In this document: positions 26,459 to 34,936 of the stretch, piece by piece
Numbering within the stretch: the stretch's first letter is position 1
Layout: every line of letters begins with the position of its first letter
Notes under the pieces: model-generated
What the model was told of the DNA's origin: nothing
Databases searched by the model: none
The model's input: only the letters and a program-made list of their open reading frames with translations
Position numbers and translations under genes: made by a program
Assembly (NCBI RefSeq): GCF_000685095.1
Contig: NZ_BAYE01000035.1
Span: 1 to 48,126, forward strand
Length of the DNA: 48,126 nucleotides
Reading direction: 5' to 3'
Origin: Paraburkholderia caledonica NBRC 102488
GTDB lineage: Bacteria; Pseudomonadota; Gammaproteobacteria; Burkholderiales; Burkholderiaceae

Positions 26459-27409
26459 TCAGGCGCTGCGCAGCCCTGTCAAAGCCACGCTAAGCCCCGG
26501 CCGGTGGTTGTTGTTCTTCAGGCAAAGCGTGGCGTTATGCCGATCGGCAATGCGCGCCGCAATTGCCAGTCCCAGACCGCTGCCTTGCTCCTTTGTCCCT
26601 GCGCTGCGATAGAAGCGGTCGCAAACCCGATCCAGTTCGTGCTCGCAAATTCCGGGACCGCTATCGACAACCGTAACGCTGACCTCGGATCCGTTGCGCG
26701 AAAGTATTACGTCGACCTTCCCGTGTTCCGGCGCGTACCGGATAGCATTGTCGATCACGTTGTTCAACAGAACCTCGATACCGGCGACTTCTGCGTAGAT
26801 GTTATATGGATCGTCAGCCATCAAAGGGTCGGCGAAGTCCAGGCCCAGATCTATCTTCCTCGCTTCGGCAAGAAACGAAGCGTCCCCTACGGCACGCTCC
26901 GCGAGTCCCCGTAAACTGACGACTTCAAACTGATCAGCGCGGCGCGCGTCTTCGCGTGCAAGAATCAGCAACTGGTGCACGAGGTGAATCATCCTGTCGA
27001 GTCGTCCCTTGATGCGCTCGAACGTCCCTGAACTAGTCAGCGAGCCATCACGCTCGGCCGCGTGGACCTGAAGCTTCAGCGCAGCCAGCGGCGAACGAAG
27101 TTCATGCGCGGCATCTGCAACGAAGGTGCGTTGTGCACGTGATGCAATGTCGAGCCGGTTCAGCAGATCATTCAACGCATTGACGAGCGGCTCCAGTTCG
27201 ACCGGACTACGCCTGTCCAGACGCAAAGGAGCAAGTGAATTCAATGAGCGCGCCGCGAGCGCGTGAGAGATTCGTTCAAGCGGTGACAGGTGTTCACTGG
27301 CGTGTATTCGGCTCACAGCAGGGCGATCGGTAGCGGTCTCACGAATAACGGGAACGAGTGCCGCCAGTCTCGCGAACGCGGATCGTGGTGGCTGACGCAA
27401 CATCTTCAA
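26459..27409 (-). pseudogene. Sensor histidine kinase lacking its sensor part
   Basis: The 316-residue frame keeps a HAMP-like segment (ELEPLVNALNDLLNRLD) and the phospho-acceptor His in FVADAAHELRSPLAALKLQV. The ATPase boxes are VLLNNVIDNAIRYAP, VDSGPGICEHEL and GSGLGLAIAARIADRHNA. This matches QseC/PmrB-type kinases. The first 40 or so residues are not membrane sequence, and the expected two transmembrane segments and periplasmic domain are absent. No response-regulator gene is adjacent. I infer a 5' truncation or frameshift; a soluble kinase cannot be excluded. Confidence 0.75.
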
Positions 27410-27807
27410 GCAGAAGGAACCTTATTGAATTGGCAGCCACCGGGGCCTGCCAACTCAGCGACTTTGGCTCCCGGGACCACTTCCTCGACAGGCGCCGCAT
27501 TTCGCGCTGCCTGACTTTGGTGATGTGTCAAGCGGCCTTGTCCCCGGTTCGCTGGCCCGGTGCCAACTCGCACGCAGTAATCTCGTTCATGGCGACGGTA
27601 CCTTGATCGGCCACATTATGGCTTCATGGATCGCGCTGAGCGCTCCGATAGGAGCGATGCGGCATTTCCCTTCACCGCCGTGCTGAGCGCTGCGCGGCAG
27701 TGCGAGAAGCCGTGCCACCGCCGGCAACCGCTCCGCGTTCACAGCAGGCACCGATCCCTGTCCGCATTAGATGCGAAGATACCGGCCGCACACAGACGCA
27801 ACAGGAC
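27410..27807. other. Gene-free stretch upstream of the kinase remnant
   Basis: About 400 bases between the kinase start and the end of the chemotaxis receptor gene. Frames are short. Part of it may be scrambled 5' kinase sequence, but I cannot recognise membrane segments in any frame. Confidence 0.35.
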
Positions 27808-29454
27808 TTAGATAACTTGGACAGATGTGTCTTTTCGTGGCAATGCAGCACTGTGACTGCCGTAATTCAGTGCGGCTCGATCACGGACGGCCAATATTGA
27901 CGGATTGGCATCAAGCCGGAACACCGCCACCGCGTCGCGCAAGACGGCCGCCTGTTCTTCCAGCGACTTCGCCGCCGCAGCCGCTTCCTCGACGAGCGCC
28001 GCGTTGTGCTGCGTGACTTCGTCGATCTGCGAGACGGCCTTGTTGACCTGCTCGATGCCGTCGCTCTGCTCCAGCGCGGCAGCCTCAATTTCTCCCATGA
28101 TGCCGGTCACGCGCTCGACCGACTGCATTGCCTCGTTCATCGTGCGGCTCGCCTCGGCCACGAGTGACGCGCCCTGCTCGACCTGAGCCGCCGAATCGCC
28201 GATCAGTTCCTTGATCTCCTTCGCCGCCGCGCCCGAGCGCTGCGCGAGGCTGCGCACTTCCGACGCCACGACCGCGAACCCGCGCCCCTGCTCGCCGGCA
28301 CGCGCCGCTTCCACGGCCGCGTTCAACGCGAGAATGTTGGTCTGAAACGCAATGCCCTCGATCATGCCGATGATCTCTGACACTTTGCGCGATGACTCGC
28401 TGATGCCGTCCATCGTCTCCGTGACACGCGACACCACCTTGCCGCCGCGCGTGACCGTGTCGAGTGCGCCGTGCGCGAGCCGGTTGGCTTGCTTGGCGTT
28501 GTCCGCGTTCTGCTTCACCGTTGCCGACAATTGCTCCATGCTCGCGGCCGTCTGCTGAAGCGCCGCAGCTTGCTGCTCGGTGCGCGCGGACAGGTCTGCG
28601 TTGCCCGACGCAATTTCATTTGCGCCCTGCGTAATGGCCGTCGTACTGCCGCGCACTTGCGACACCGTGTCGACGAGACCGTCGCGCATCTTCGTCAGCG
28701 CGCTCAGCAACTGGCCCATTTCATTGCGCGACTGGCTCTTGATCGCCACGGTTAGATCGCCTGCGGCCATCCGCTCGAAGTGCTTGACGGTGGCATTAAC
28801 CGGCTTGATGAGCGCCGCCGACAACGCGACGCGCGCCGCCACGCCAATCACGATGGCGAGTGCGCCGATTGCGGCGAACAGCAGCGTCGCAATCTGAAAG
28901 CGTTGAGCGGCGGTCCCGGCCTGGCGGTGCTGATTTTCGGTCTGCGCATGTTCGAGCGCGTCGATCGCCTTCGAATACGCGGCGTAGAACCCATTTGCCG
29001 TCTCGCCCTGAATGTTGCGGAACGTATTGAAGTCGAAGTCGGTGAGCGCTTTGAACTCCGGTTCGATTGCCTTATCGACCAGCGCGTTACGGGCCTGCTC
29101 GACGTTCTGCGCGAGCTTCTGCTCCGCGTCGCTCGAAAACGGTCCCGCCATGTAATTGCGAAAGTCCTTGTTCGATTCGACCAGCACCTTGTGCGCGGCG
29201 GGCAGCAGGTCGTCGGTTTGCTTGCCGACGCTGAAGAGCGTTTGATAAGAGCCCAGCGCGAGTTGCACCTGCAGCAGCTTCTCCGAGCTTGCCTTCAGAT
29301 GCGAGAGCGCCGCTGCGCTGCGCTGCGTCTCGTCGAGGCTATTGTTGGCAAGCTTCAGTGCGCCATATCCAACGCCGATTACGGTCAGCAGGAAGGCAAC
29401 GAATACGCTGATCACCAGCGTCAGGCCGCCACGAATTGTGATGTTATTTAGCAT
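27808..29454 (-). CDS. Methyl-accepting chemotaxis protein
   Basis: Full-length receptor of 548 residues. A transmembrane segment lies at about residues 10-32, a periplasmic four-helix Tar-like sensor domain to about 190, a second membrane segment at about 190-212 and a HAMP domain with LIKPVNATVKHFERMAAGDL. The cytoplasmic signalling domain has the hairpin tip NILALNAAVEAARAGEQG and GFAVVASEVRSLAQRS. Methylation-type Glu/Gln-rich helices flank it, and the terminal pattern LEEQAAVLRDAVAVFRL is typical. No pentapeptide CheR tether is seen. GGAGA lies 4 bases before ATG. The gene is intact and has no chemotaxis neighbours. Confidence 0.97.
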   Translation of the reverse strand: MLNNITIRGGLTLVISVFVAFLLTVIGVGYGALKLANNSLDETQRSAAALSHLKASSEKLLQVQLALGSYQTLFSVGKQTDDLLPAAHKVLVESNKDFRNYMAGPFSSDAEQKLAQNVEQARNALVDKAIEPEFKALTDFDFNTFRNIQGETANGFYAAYSKAIDALEHAQTENQHRQAGTAAQRFQIATLLFAAIGALAIVIGVAARVALSAALIKPVNATVKHFERMAAGDLTVAIKSQSRNEMGQLLSALTKMRDGLVDTVSQVRGSTTAITQGANEIASGNADLSARTEQQAAALQQTAASMEQLSATVKQNADNAKQANRLAHGALDTVTRGGKVVSRVTETMDGISESSRKVSEIIGMIEGIAFQTNILALNAAVEAARAGEQGRGFAVVASEVRSLAQRSGAAAKEIKELIGDSAAQVEQGASLVAEASRTMNEAMQSVERVTGIMGEIEAAALEQSDGIEQVNKAVSQIDEVTQHNAALVEEAAAAAKSLEEQAAVLRDAVAVFRLDANPSILAVRDRAALNYGSHSAALPRKDTSVQVI

Positions 29455-29670
29455 TGGGTCTCCGGAACCGTCTTGTCGATCCGCGGCGAGTGTCTATCCC
29501 TGCATTGCGCACACGTCGCCGCATCCAGGTTAACGACGCGGCGCGACCTTCGCTACATAGGTGAAATCCATGACTGGCGCGGGTTTGCACGCGTTTTGCG
29601 CCTCACTATCTGGGATCGGTTGCGGCTCTCGGGAGCCCGGCGCTTTTCCGGGCGTCTCGCGTTTCGTTTG

Positions 29671-29676
29671 TATAAT
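29671..29676 (+). promoter_or_regulatory. Candidate -10 box of the transferase gene
   Basis: A perfect TATAAT lies 27 bases upstream of the start at 29704. A clear -35 element is not visible at the expected spacing, so the assignment rests on the -10 alone. Confidence 0.4.
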
Positions 29677-29703
29677 TCGGCGTCTTCGCTCAGGCCCACT
29701 TTC

Positions 29704-30804
29704 ATGCTTAGTTTTGCGCTCGGCTTTATCGTTTCACTGCTGATCACGCTGTTGATCGTGCGCTATGCGCATCTGCATGAAAAATTTTCGACCGACACCG
29801 ATCTGGCCGGCGTACAGAAATTTCATGTGCGCCCGGTGCCGCGCATCGGCGGAACGGGCATTCTCGTCGGGCTGATCGTTTCGGCCGTGCAACTGCGCTA
29901 TGCCTATCCGGCAGTATCGGGCGGCATCCTCGGGCTCATCGCGTGCGGCATGCCCGCCTTCGGCTCAGGTCTCATCGAGGATTTGACCAAACGTGTGTCG
30001 CCGCTCGCGCGCCTCGTCTGCACGATGGCGGCAGCGGCGCTTGCCTATTTTCTGCTGGACATTGCAGTCACGCGCATCAGCGTGCCGCCGCTCGACTTCC
30101 TGCTCTCGTATGCGGTGATCTCGTGCGCGGTCACGGTGCTCGCGGTGGCGGCGCTTGCGAACGCGATCAATATCATCGACGGCTTCAACGGCCTTGCGTC
30201 GATGGTGGCGTTCATGATGTTTGCGTCGCTCGCTTATGTCGCTTTTCAGGTGCACGATCCGATCGTGCTGTCGGCGTCGTTCATGATGATGGGCGCGGTG
30301 CTCGGCTTCTTCATCTGGAACTTCCCGGCCGGGCTGATTTTTCTCGGCGACGGCGGCGCGTACTTCATCGGCTTCATGCTTGCCGAACTGTCGATCATGC
30401 TGGTCATGCGCAATCGCGACGTGTCCGCGTGGTATCCGGTACTGCTCTTCATGTACCCGATCTTCGAGACGTGTTTCTCGATTTATCGAAAGAAGTTTAT
30501 TCGCGGCATGTCGCCGGGCATTCCTGATGGCGTGCATCTGCACATGCTGGTCTATAAGCGGCTGATGCGTTGGGCGGTCGGCGCGCGCACCGCACGCGAG
30601 TTGACGCGGCGCAACTCGCTGACGTCGCCTTACTTGTGGTTGTTATGCCTGATTGCGGTCGTGCCGGCCACGTTGTTCTGGCGACATACGCTGCATCTTT
30701 TCTGCTTTGTGGTGCTGTTCGCGGCGACTTATGTGTGGCTCTATGTGAGCATCGTGCGCTTCAAGTCGCCCCGGTGGATGGTGGTGAGGAAAGGGAAGCG
30801 GTGA
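29704..30804 (+). CDS. WecA/MraY-family undecaprenyl-phosphate sugar-phosphate transferase
   Basis: Polytopic membrane enzyme of 366 residues that probably loads a sugar-1-phosphate onto undecaprenyl phosphate to start surface-polysaccharide synthesis. About ten hydrophobic segments are visible from MLSFALGFIVSLLITLLIV onward. Catalytic motifs are FHVRPVPRIGGTGI, the Asp region in LIEDLTKRVSP, NAINIIDGFNGLAS, LIFLGDGGAYFIGF and the His-rich loop PDGVHLHMLVYKRLM. ATG 29704 begins the first membrane helix; the frame extension to 29473 is not credible. The sugar specificity is not readable. A glycosyltransferase/deacetylase pair at 45-46.9 kb may belong to the same original locus. Confidence 0.93.
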   Translation: MLSFALGFIVSLLITLLIVRYAHLHEKFSTDTDLAGVQKFHVRPVPRIGGTGILVGLIVSAVQLRYAYPAVSGGILGLIACGMPAFGSGLIEDLTKRVSPLARLVCTMAAAALAYFLLDIAVTRISVPPLDFLLSYAVISCAVTVLAVAALANAINIIDGFNGLASMVAFMMFASLAYVAFQVHDPIVLSASFMMMGAVLGFFIWNFPAGLIFLGDGGAYFIGFMLAELSIMLVMRNRDVSAWYPVLLFMYPIFETCFSIYRKKFIRGMSPGIPDGVHLHMLVYKRLMRWAVGARTARELTRRNSLTSPYLWLLCLIAVVPATLFWRHTLHLFCFVVLFAATYVWLYVSIVRFKSPRWMVVRKGKR

Positions 30805-31189
30805 GCCGGGTCCAGCCCCGTCACATCGGTGGTACAGCCGGGGTACGTTCGGGCGCGCTCCTACCCCGGTCAATCCCCGAAGCTGAAGTTCGGCGCGCTT
30901 TCTCCTTATAACGGGTTGAAAGTCAGACAAACAACCGTGGGTGTTTGAACACAAAAAGGAAGTTGGCGCAACAACTTCCTAACCATCATCGTCAGAGCCA
31001 AAAGTCGTGGCTTTAAGGAGAACGGAAGCGTCCAACGCATTTCGCTAACCCTCGTACTAAACAGTCAACAAAAACAGTGATCCTGTGACGCTGGACCGGT
31101 AACGCATTCCTACGCCTGCCCGCAGTCATCAATCGTCGGCAACGGGATGTACCGGTCGATGTCATCCTGCACCGCCTTCCGAAAGAGAG
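30805..31189. other. Gene-free stretch with a hairpin
   Basis: About 385 bases between the transferase and a FitA-like gene. Apart from the hairpin at 30957-30980 I see no gene. No toxin gene is present after the antitoxin-like gene, although that is where one is expected. Confidence 0.4.
30952..30980 (-). terminator. Hairpin with T-run on the minus strand
   Basis: AGGAAGTTG (30957-30965) pairs with CAACTTCCT (30972-30980). On the minus strand the hairpin is followed by TTTTT. It would end transcription from the FitA-like gene side, leaving room for a small lost partner gene. Confidence 0.5.
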
Positions 31190-31480
31190 TCAGTCGCGCC
31201 CTTGTCCGCGCGGTCCCGCTTGCGAACCGCCCTGGTGACCTTGCTCTCGCCCGGATACACTCCCGCCGTCCCAACCTTGAATACGCGCGAAATCAGCTTC
31301 CACACCGACGTTCGGGATGCTCATCAACGCTTCGGCGAATGTCTTGCGCTGAGACGCGCTCAATGCTTTTGCCAAGATCTCGCGGTGCTCGGCTTCTGCG
31401 CTGCGCCCACGCGCTGCGGCTCGCTGCCTCAAGCTCTGGACAAGTTGATCGTCTACATTTCTCAACAGCAGATTCGCCAT
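31190..31480 (-). CDS. FitA/VapB-like antitoxin without toxin partner
   Basis: Protein of 96 residues. The first 65 residues form a ribbon-helix-helix antitoxin: MANLLLRNVDDQLVQSLRQR and AARGRSAEAEHREILAKAL are the usual FitA start and helices, and FAEALMSIPNVG leads to the toxin-binding tail. From about residue 68 the sequence turns into a Gly/Gln/Arg-rich tail (GWDGGSVSGREQGHQGG) unlike the normal short acidic end, which suggests a frameshift. No PIN-domain toxin (FitB/VapC) follows. It may be an orphan antitoxin or anti-addiction remnant. Confidence 0.8.
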   Translation of the reverse strand: MANLLLRNVDDQLVQSLRQRAAARGRSAEAEHREILAKALSASQRKTFAEALMSIPNVGVEADFARIQGWDGGSVSGREQGHQGGSQAGPRGQGRD

Positions 31481-31724
31481 GAATCACCCCACACTTCGTC
31501 GGTCTTCGCAATAAGATCTTGCGTGTGAAGTCCACGCAGTGATAGCAGGGCCGGCCGGCGCGCGATCAATTGCACTCCGACTGCGCGAGTGCCAGTCGAG
31601 CGGCTGCGCTTGAGCGACCAGCAGTCTACGCTTCGTCCTTGTCAAGATGACGCCGCTCACGATCATCGCTAGCATCTAGCTTATACGTCAATGATAAGGC
31701 AAAGCCATGCACCACTTACCGAGC

Positions 31725-32696
31725 TCACACACGACCTAGAGAAGATGCATTCTTGAACTGCTGAGATGCGAATAGCATTCGAGCAAGGTCGTTACCTTCA
31801 GCACTTTCTGTCAGCCTCTTTAGCACCTGCTGCATTGCCTGCTCGAACTGACGGCGATACATGTACAGAAAGCTTGCGTGGTTGCACTCGATGATAAGTC
31901 GGTTTCTGCCACGGCCCTTCCTGATACGAATACGACTAAGGTCAGCTGGTTGCACGTTCGCGCCGACAAGCGCGCGAATTAGATGGTCGCTTGAAGCTTC
32001 TCGCATGTGCGAGGTAAGGCGCGTCAGGCGCTGCACGAGCATTTCCCGCCCCCACTGCTTTTCAAGCGCCAGAAACTTGCGGCCGCTGGTGAAACTGACC
32101 TCAATTAGGCCCGGAGCGCAAGGCATCTTAAGCATGAGCGCTTCGATGCAAACTGCGTCGCGAACGATTTTTCGAGAAATCTTTAGCTCCCGGGCGCAGC
32201 CACTGTAATTGGTCCATCTACCTTCGAGGACGCCGATATGATACCGATCCGAAAGATTTCGCGGCGACGCGGGCGCGCCCTCCGGAACGGCGTTCTTGGC
32301 GGTTTTCTTTCCCCTGAGAGCGCGCGTAGTCGCAGCCAGATTTCCTTTCAACGTCGCCAGGGCCACCCTTGTCGAGAACTTGTTGCCAGCGGTCAGATGT
32401 GGCTTGGCCCGCTGCGTCACGGCTTCTAGACCATCCTTTGCGATGGTTTCGCTAATCACCCGCACTGCATACGGCGTTATCGCACCGGGAGACTCAAACA
32501 GATCTACGATTTCTGCCGGCAGTGCGTCAAGCCGAAGTGCTAACGACAGCTCCGCCGCGCTGATTCCGAGCGCCTCAAGGGCGCCTTTCTGCGTGGTCCA
32601 CTCACCTCGAGCGAGCCCGTCCTTGTACAGGTGCACAATCAGAAAGCACTTGCGGACTGCTTTCATTATCCGGATCAACTCATTGTCATGCGGCAT
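31725..32696 (-). CDS. ParB-type tandem helix-turn-helix protein A
   Basis: Protein of 323 residues. Residues about 20-95 resemble the ParB/KorB helix-turn-helix domain: EWTTQKGALEALGISAAELS, LRLDALPAEIVDLFES and AITPYAVRVISETIAKDG. A second, weaker repeat of the same unit appears at about 155-235 (VLEGRWTNYSGCARELKISR, then REMLVQRLTRL). The end (RIRIRKGRGRNRLIIE plus an amphipathic helix) matches the end of the protein at 40376. The N-terminal ParB/sulfiredoxin-like CTPase domain with its GERRxR motif is absent. I infer a DNA-binding regulator or partition-like protein. No ATPase partner is next to it. Confidence 0.7.
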   Translation of the reverse strand: MPHDNELIRIMKAVRKCFLIVHLYKDGLARGEWTTQKGALEALGISAAELSLALRLDALPAEIVDLFESPGAITPYAVRVISETIAKDGLEAVTQRAKPHLTAGNKFSTRVALATLKGNLAATTRALRGKKTAKNAVPEGAPASPRNLSDRYHIGVLEGRWTNYSGCARELKISRKIVRDAVCIEALMLKMPCAPGLIEVSFTSGRKFLALEKQWGREMLVQRLTRLTSHMREASSDHLIRALVGANVQPADLSRIRIRKGRGRNRLIIECNHASFLYMYRRQFEQAMQQVLKRLTESAEGNDLARMLFASQQFKNASSLGRV

Positions 32697-33668
32697 AACA
32701 TCTGTCTCGAATGAATAGTGTCGCGAGCCTGATCGTCTGCGAGCCTATACGATACGCGGGTTCGGCGGAATCGGGGGGCCTTCTGTGAACGTAACAGCTT
32801 CATAGACAACCACCCGTGCGCGCTCCAGGCAGCTCGCCGCGCGAAGGACCGAGAACCCGCCCGCGGGCGATCCCAAGGAGGACGTTCGATAGAGCCGCAA
32901 GTGTCAGATCCTTCTCGCGTCGTTGTCTCATCTTCCAACAAATAGCCTCTTTCGCCGGGACCAAACGGTATGCGCGGCGCGCCGCTCGCCTGGCACGAAG
33001 GTGACCTGTCTTTTCTGACGGGAGAAGGTTGTTTGCCTGTCGATATGCGTTGAACTGCCGCTTATCACAACTGGGGTCCACCAAGGTGGCGCAACAGGGG
33101 AGCGTGGCGCGACAACGCAAGCGACCTGCGCGCGAAAAATCCAGCCATGCGGGCGCGGCGTTGGTGCGTTTCCGCCCCTTCTGCACCGCGGCCAGCGCAG
33201 GCGATTCCGACGTTCAGCAGCGTTCCCAGCTCAAGGACGGAGCGTCAAACTCGACCTGCCGTTGCAAGAATCGTGGTAGCGCTAACGCTCTCGCCCGAAT
33301 CGTCCGGCCGTCTTCGCGTGCGAAGTTGACCCATTCCTGCCACGCAGTTCGCCACATCGCTCCGCGCTCAGCCGATATCCAGAAAACATCGATTACGCGT
33401 TACGGGTCCTAACGTTGCGGCCGATGTTCCGTAACCTCATGATCTCTCAAGCAAAATGAAGTGATTTGCGAAATCCGAAAAGCAAGCCAATCAGCCAGAA
33501 TTCGCAAATTTCAACCGGACATCTGCTGGCAGGCGTCGCTCACGCGTCGTTATGTACCTGAGGACACCCGAGAAGCCCCGATACCTCTATGCCTTCGGCA
33601 CCTCATTTCGCAGTAACTAGTGCTCCTGTTGTAGCCAGCCCCCCGACCAAACTCCCTTTTTGGCGTCA
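32697..33668. other. Gene-poor stretch with repeats
   Basis: About 970 bases. Frames of up to 128 codons occur (for example 32800-33186, minus strand), but none resembles a known protein. It holds direct repeat copy 1 (33394-33451) and a 9-base inverted repeat ATTTGCGAA (33464-33472) with TTCGCAAAT (33501-33509). Near 32730 GCGAGCCT occurs twice about 17 bases apart, upstream of the ParB-type gene. Confidence 0.4.
33394..33451. repeat. Direct repeat, copy 1 (left of recombinase module)
   Basis: It contains ACGCGTTACGGGTC at 33395-33408 and TCTCTCAAG at 33443-33451. The same two motifs recur in the same order and orientation at 37827-37840 and 37871-37879, with TAAC conserved between them. 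Together the copies bracket the tyrosine recombinase, its two companions and the small membrane protein gene. Confidence 0.6.
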
Positions 33669-34355
33669 TCACACGACAATGTTGACGTGTGCCGGTGCTG
33701 CACGACAATCGCCGGCTACAGGGAGTGAACCTCCGGGCAAGATGGTCAGCCCGGGCGGAAGCTGCGTTTCGGGCGATCGACCTTCGCGCAGGACCTCACA
33801 GATCGAATGCGTGGTTGTCCCTAAAGCGCGCGCGGCCCTCCGCAGACTGCCGCGCTGTTCGGTCAGAACCTCCAAGACTTTTTCGCGCGTGAGTATAGGG
33901 ATGGCAGGCCGCACATAGCCAACTACATGCGTACAACGACGACTGTCGTTCTCGCGCGGCGAGGCCCGTGTCCTTATCCAAGCGTTAAGCAAGCTAATGA
34001 GCTGCCGCTTGCGGATCCACAGCAGACACTGGCACCAGTGCTCGCACCGCTCGGCACGCTCTCCGGGCGTCATGTGCTGCGCGGACCACCGGTCTATAAG
34101 AAGTTGCAGATGCTTGCCCCTGAAGTCCCACGGACTATGCAGGGCGTAGCCGCTACTATGCAGTGCCTCAAACCCTTCAGCTATTTCAGCGATCCGTCGG
34201 CATTGCGCTTCCGGTGACACTCTTTCCTTTATCCGGGTGCGGTAATCGTAGGTTGTGGTGATCCTGCCGCTGGCGAGCCCGCGCAAGTCCCGCCGGAACT
34301 GTTCGGGCAAGCCGCTGCAGGCGATAACGTACCGGTAGTCATAGTGGATTGTCAT
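33669..34355 (-). CDS. Integrase N-terminal-domain-like protein A
   Basis: Protein of 228 residues from ATG 34355, which has AAGGAA upstream. The middle (CRRIAEIAEGFEALHSSGYA, LHSPWDFRGKHLQLLIDRW) matches the SAM-like DNA-binding domain found at the front of some tyrosine recombinases (Phage_int_SAM_4/Phage_integr_N type). The catalytic domain is missing. A C-terminal segment GSLRRAARALGTTTHSICEV looks like a helix-turn-helix. A shorter relative is at 43109. It is the third gene after the recombinase on the same strand, so it may be an accessory DNA-binding factor of that recombinase (inference). Confidence 0.65.
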   Translation of the reverse strand: MTIHYDYRYVIACSGLPEQFRRDLRGLASGRITTTYDYRTRIKERVSPEAQCRRIAEIAEGFEALHSSGYALHSPWDFRGKHLQLLIDRWSAQHMTPGERAERCEHWCQCLLWIRKRQLISLLNAWIRTRASPRENDSRRCTHVVGYVRPAIPILTREKVLEVLTEQRGSLRRAARALGTTTHSICEVLREGRSPETQLPPGLTILPGGSLPVAGDCRAAPAHVNIVV

Positions 34356-34477
34356 GCTCTTTCCTTGTAATGAACCAGTCATGCGCCCGGTGTTCGCGGG
34401 CAAGGACGAACGTGCGACACGGAGGCGAACGCGAAGACGACTCGTTGAGTCGGATCGGCGGAACGAGGTCGAGGAAT

Positions 34478-34927
34478 TCATCGGATGTCACGAACCGTGG
34501 CTGCATCACGCGGCACAGTCCGGGGACTGGTAGCAGGCGCTACTGGAGCACAGGAACCGGGGTTGCACAGCTTTTTCGTAAACCGGTACTTGCCATTCGC
34601 GTCATTTGGCAGCCGTTCGCGTTTGACCCGAACCGTTAGCGCGCTCAGTTGCCTATGATGGAAACCCGCCGCTAAAAGCGTCAACCTCATACAGGTAAGC
34701 TCCAGCAGCAGTTCTTCCACATCGGTGTACTCCTGCGCTCGCGACGCAATGAAGCGTCTGACCAGCTCTACGTCAACGTCTTGCAGCCGCGCGAGACATG
34801 TCGAACCCGCAGGCAAAAATCCTTCGAACGCGCTCCACACGGCACTCGCAATCGAGCGCATGAATTCATTCAATCCGATTTCTTCAGCTCGACGTTTTGC
34901 CTGACTAGCCAGCACACCTTCAGACAT
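34478..34927 (-). CDS. Hypothetical protein downstream of recombinase
   Basis: Protein of 149 residues that I do not recognise. It begins MSEGVLASQAKRRAEEIGLN and is largely helical, with Leu-rich VEELLLELTCMRLTLLAAG. It ends with a basic tail (VRVKRERLPNDANGKYRF and onward). GAGGA lies 6 bases before the ATG, and the start is 10 bases after the recombinase stop, so they are one transcript. No signal or membrane segment is seen. A role with the recombinase is suggested by position only. Confidence 0.6.
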   Translation of the reverse strand: MSEGVLASQAKRRAEEIGLNEFMRSIASAVWSAFEGFLPAGSTCLARLQDVDVELVRRFIASRAQEYTDVEELLLELTCMRLTLLAAGFHHRQLSALTVRVKRERLPNDANGKYRFTKKLCNPGSCAPVAPATSPRTVPRDAATVRDIR

Positions 34928-34936
34928 GGAAATTCC

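Noticed and set aside
31725..32696. Calling protein A a true ParB partition protein
   Set aside because: The ParB CTPase/nuclease domain, a ParA gene and a recognisable parS are all missing.
32800..33186. Minus-strand frame of 128 codons upstream of ParB-type gene A
   Set aside because: Arg/Ala-rich translation without motif or convincing ribosome site; not called as a gene.
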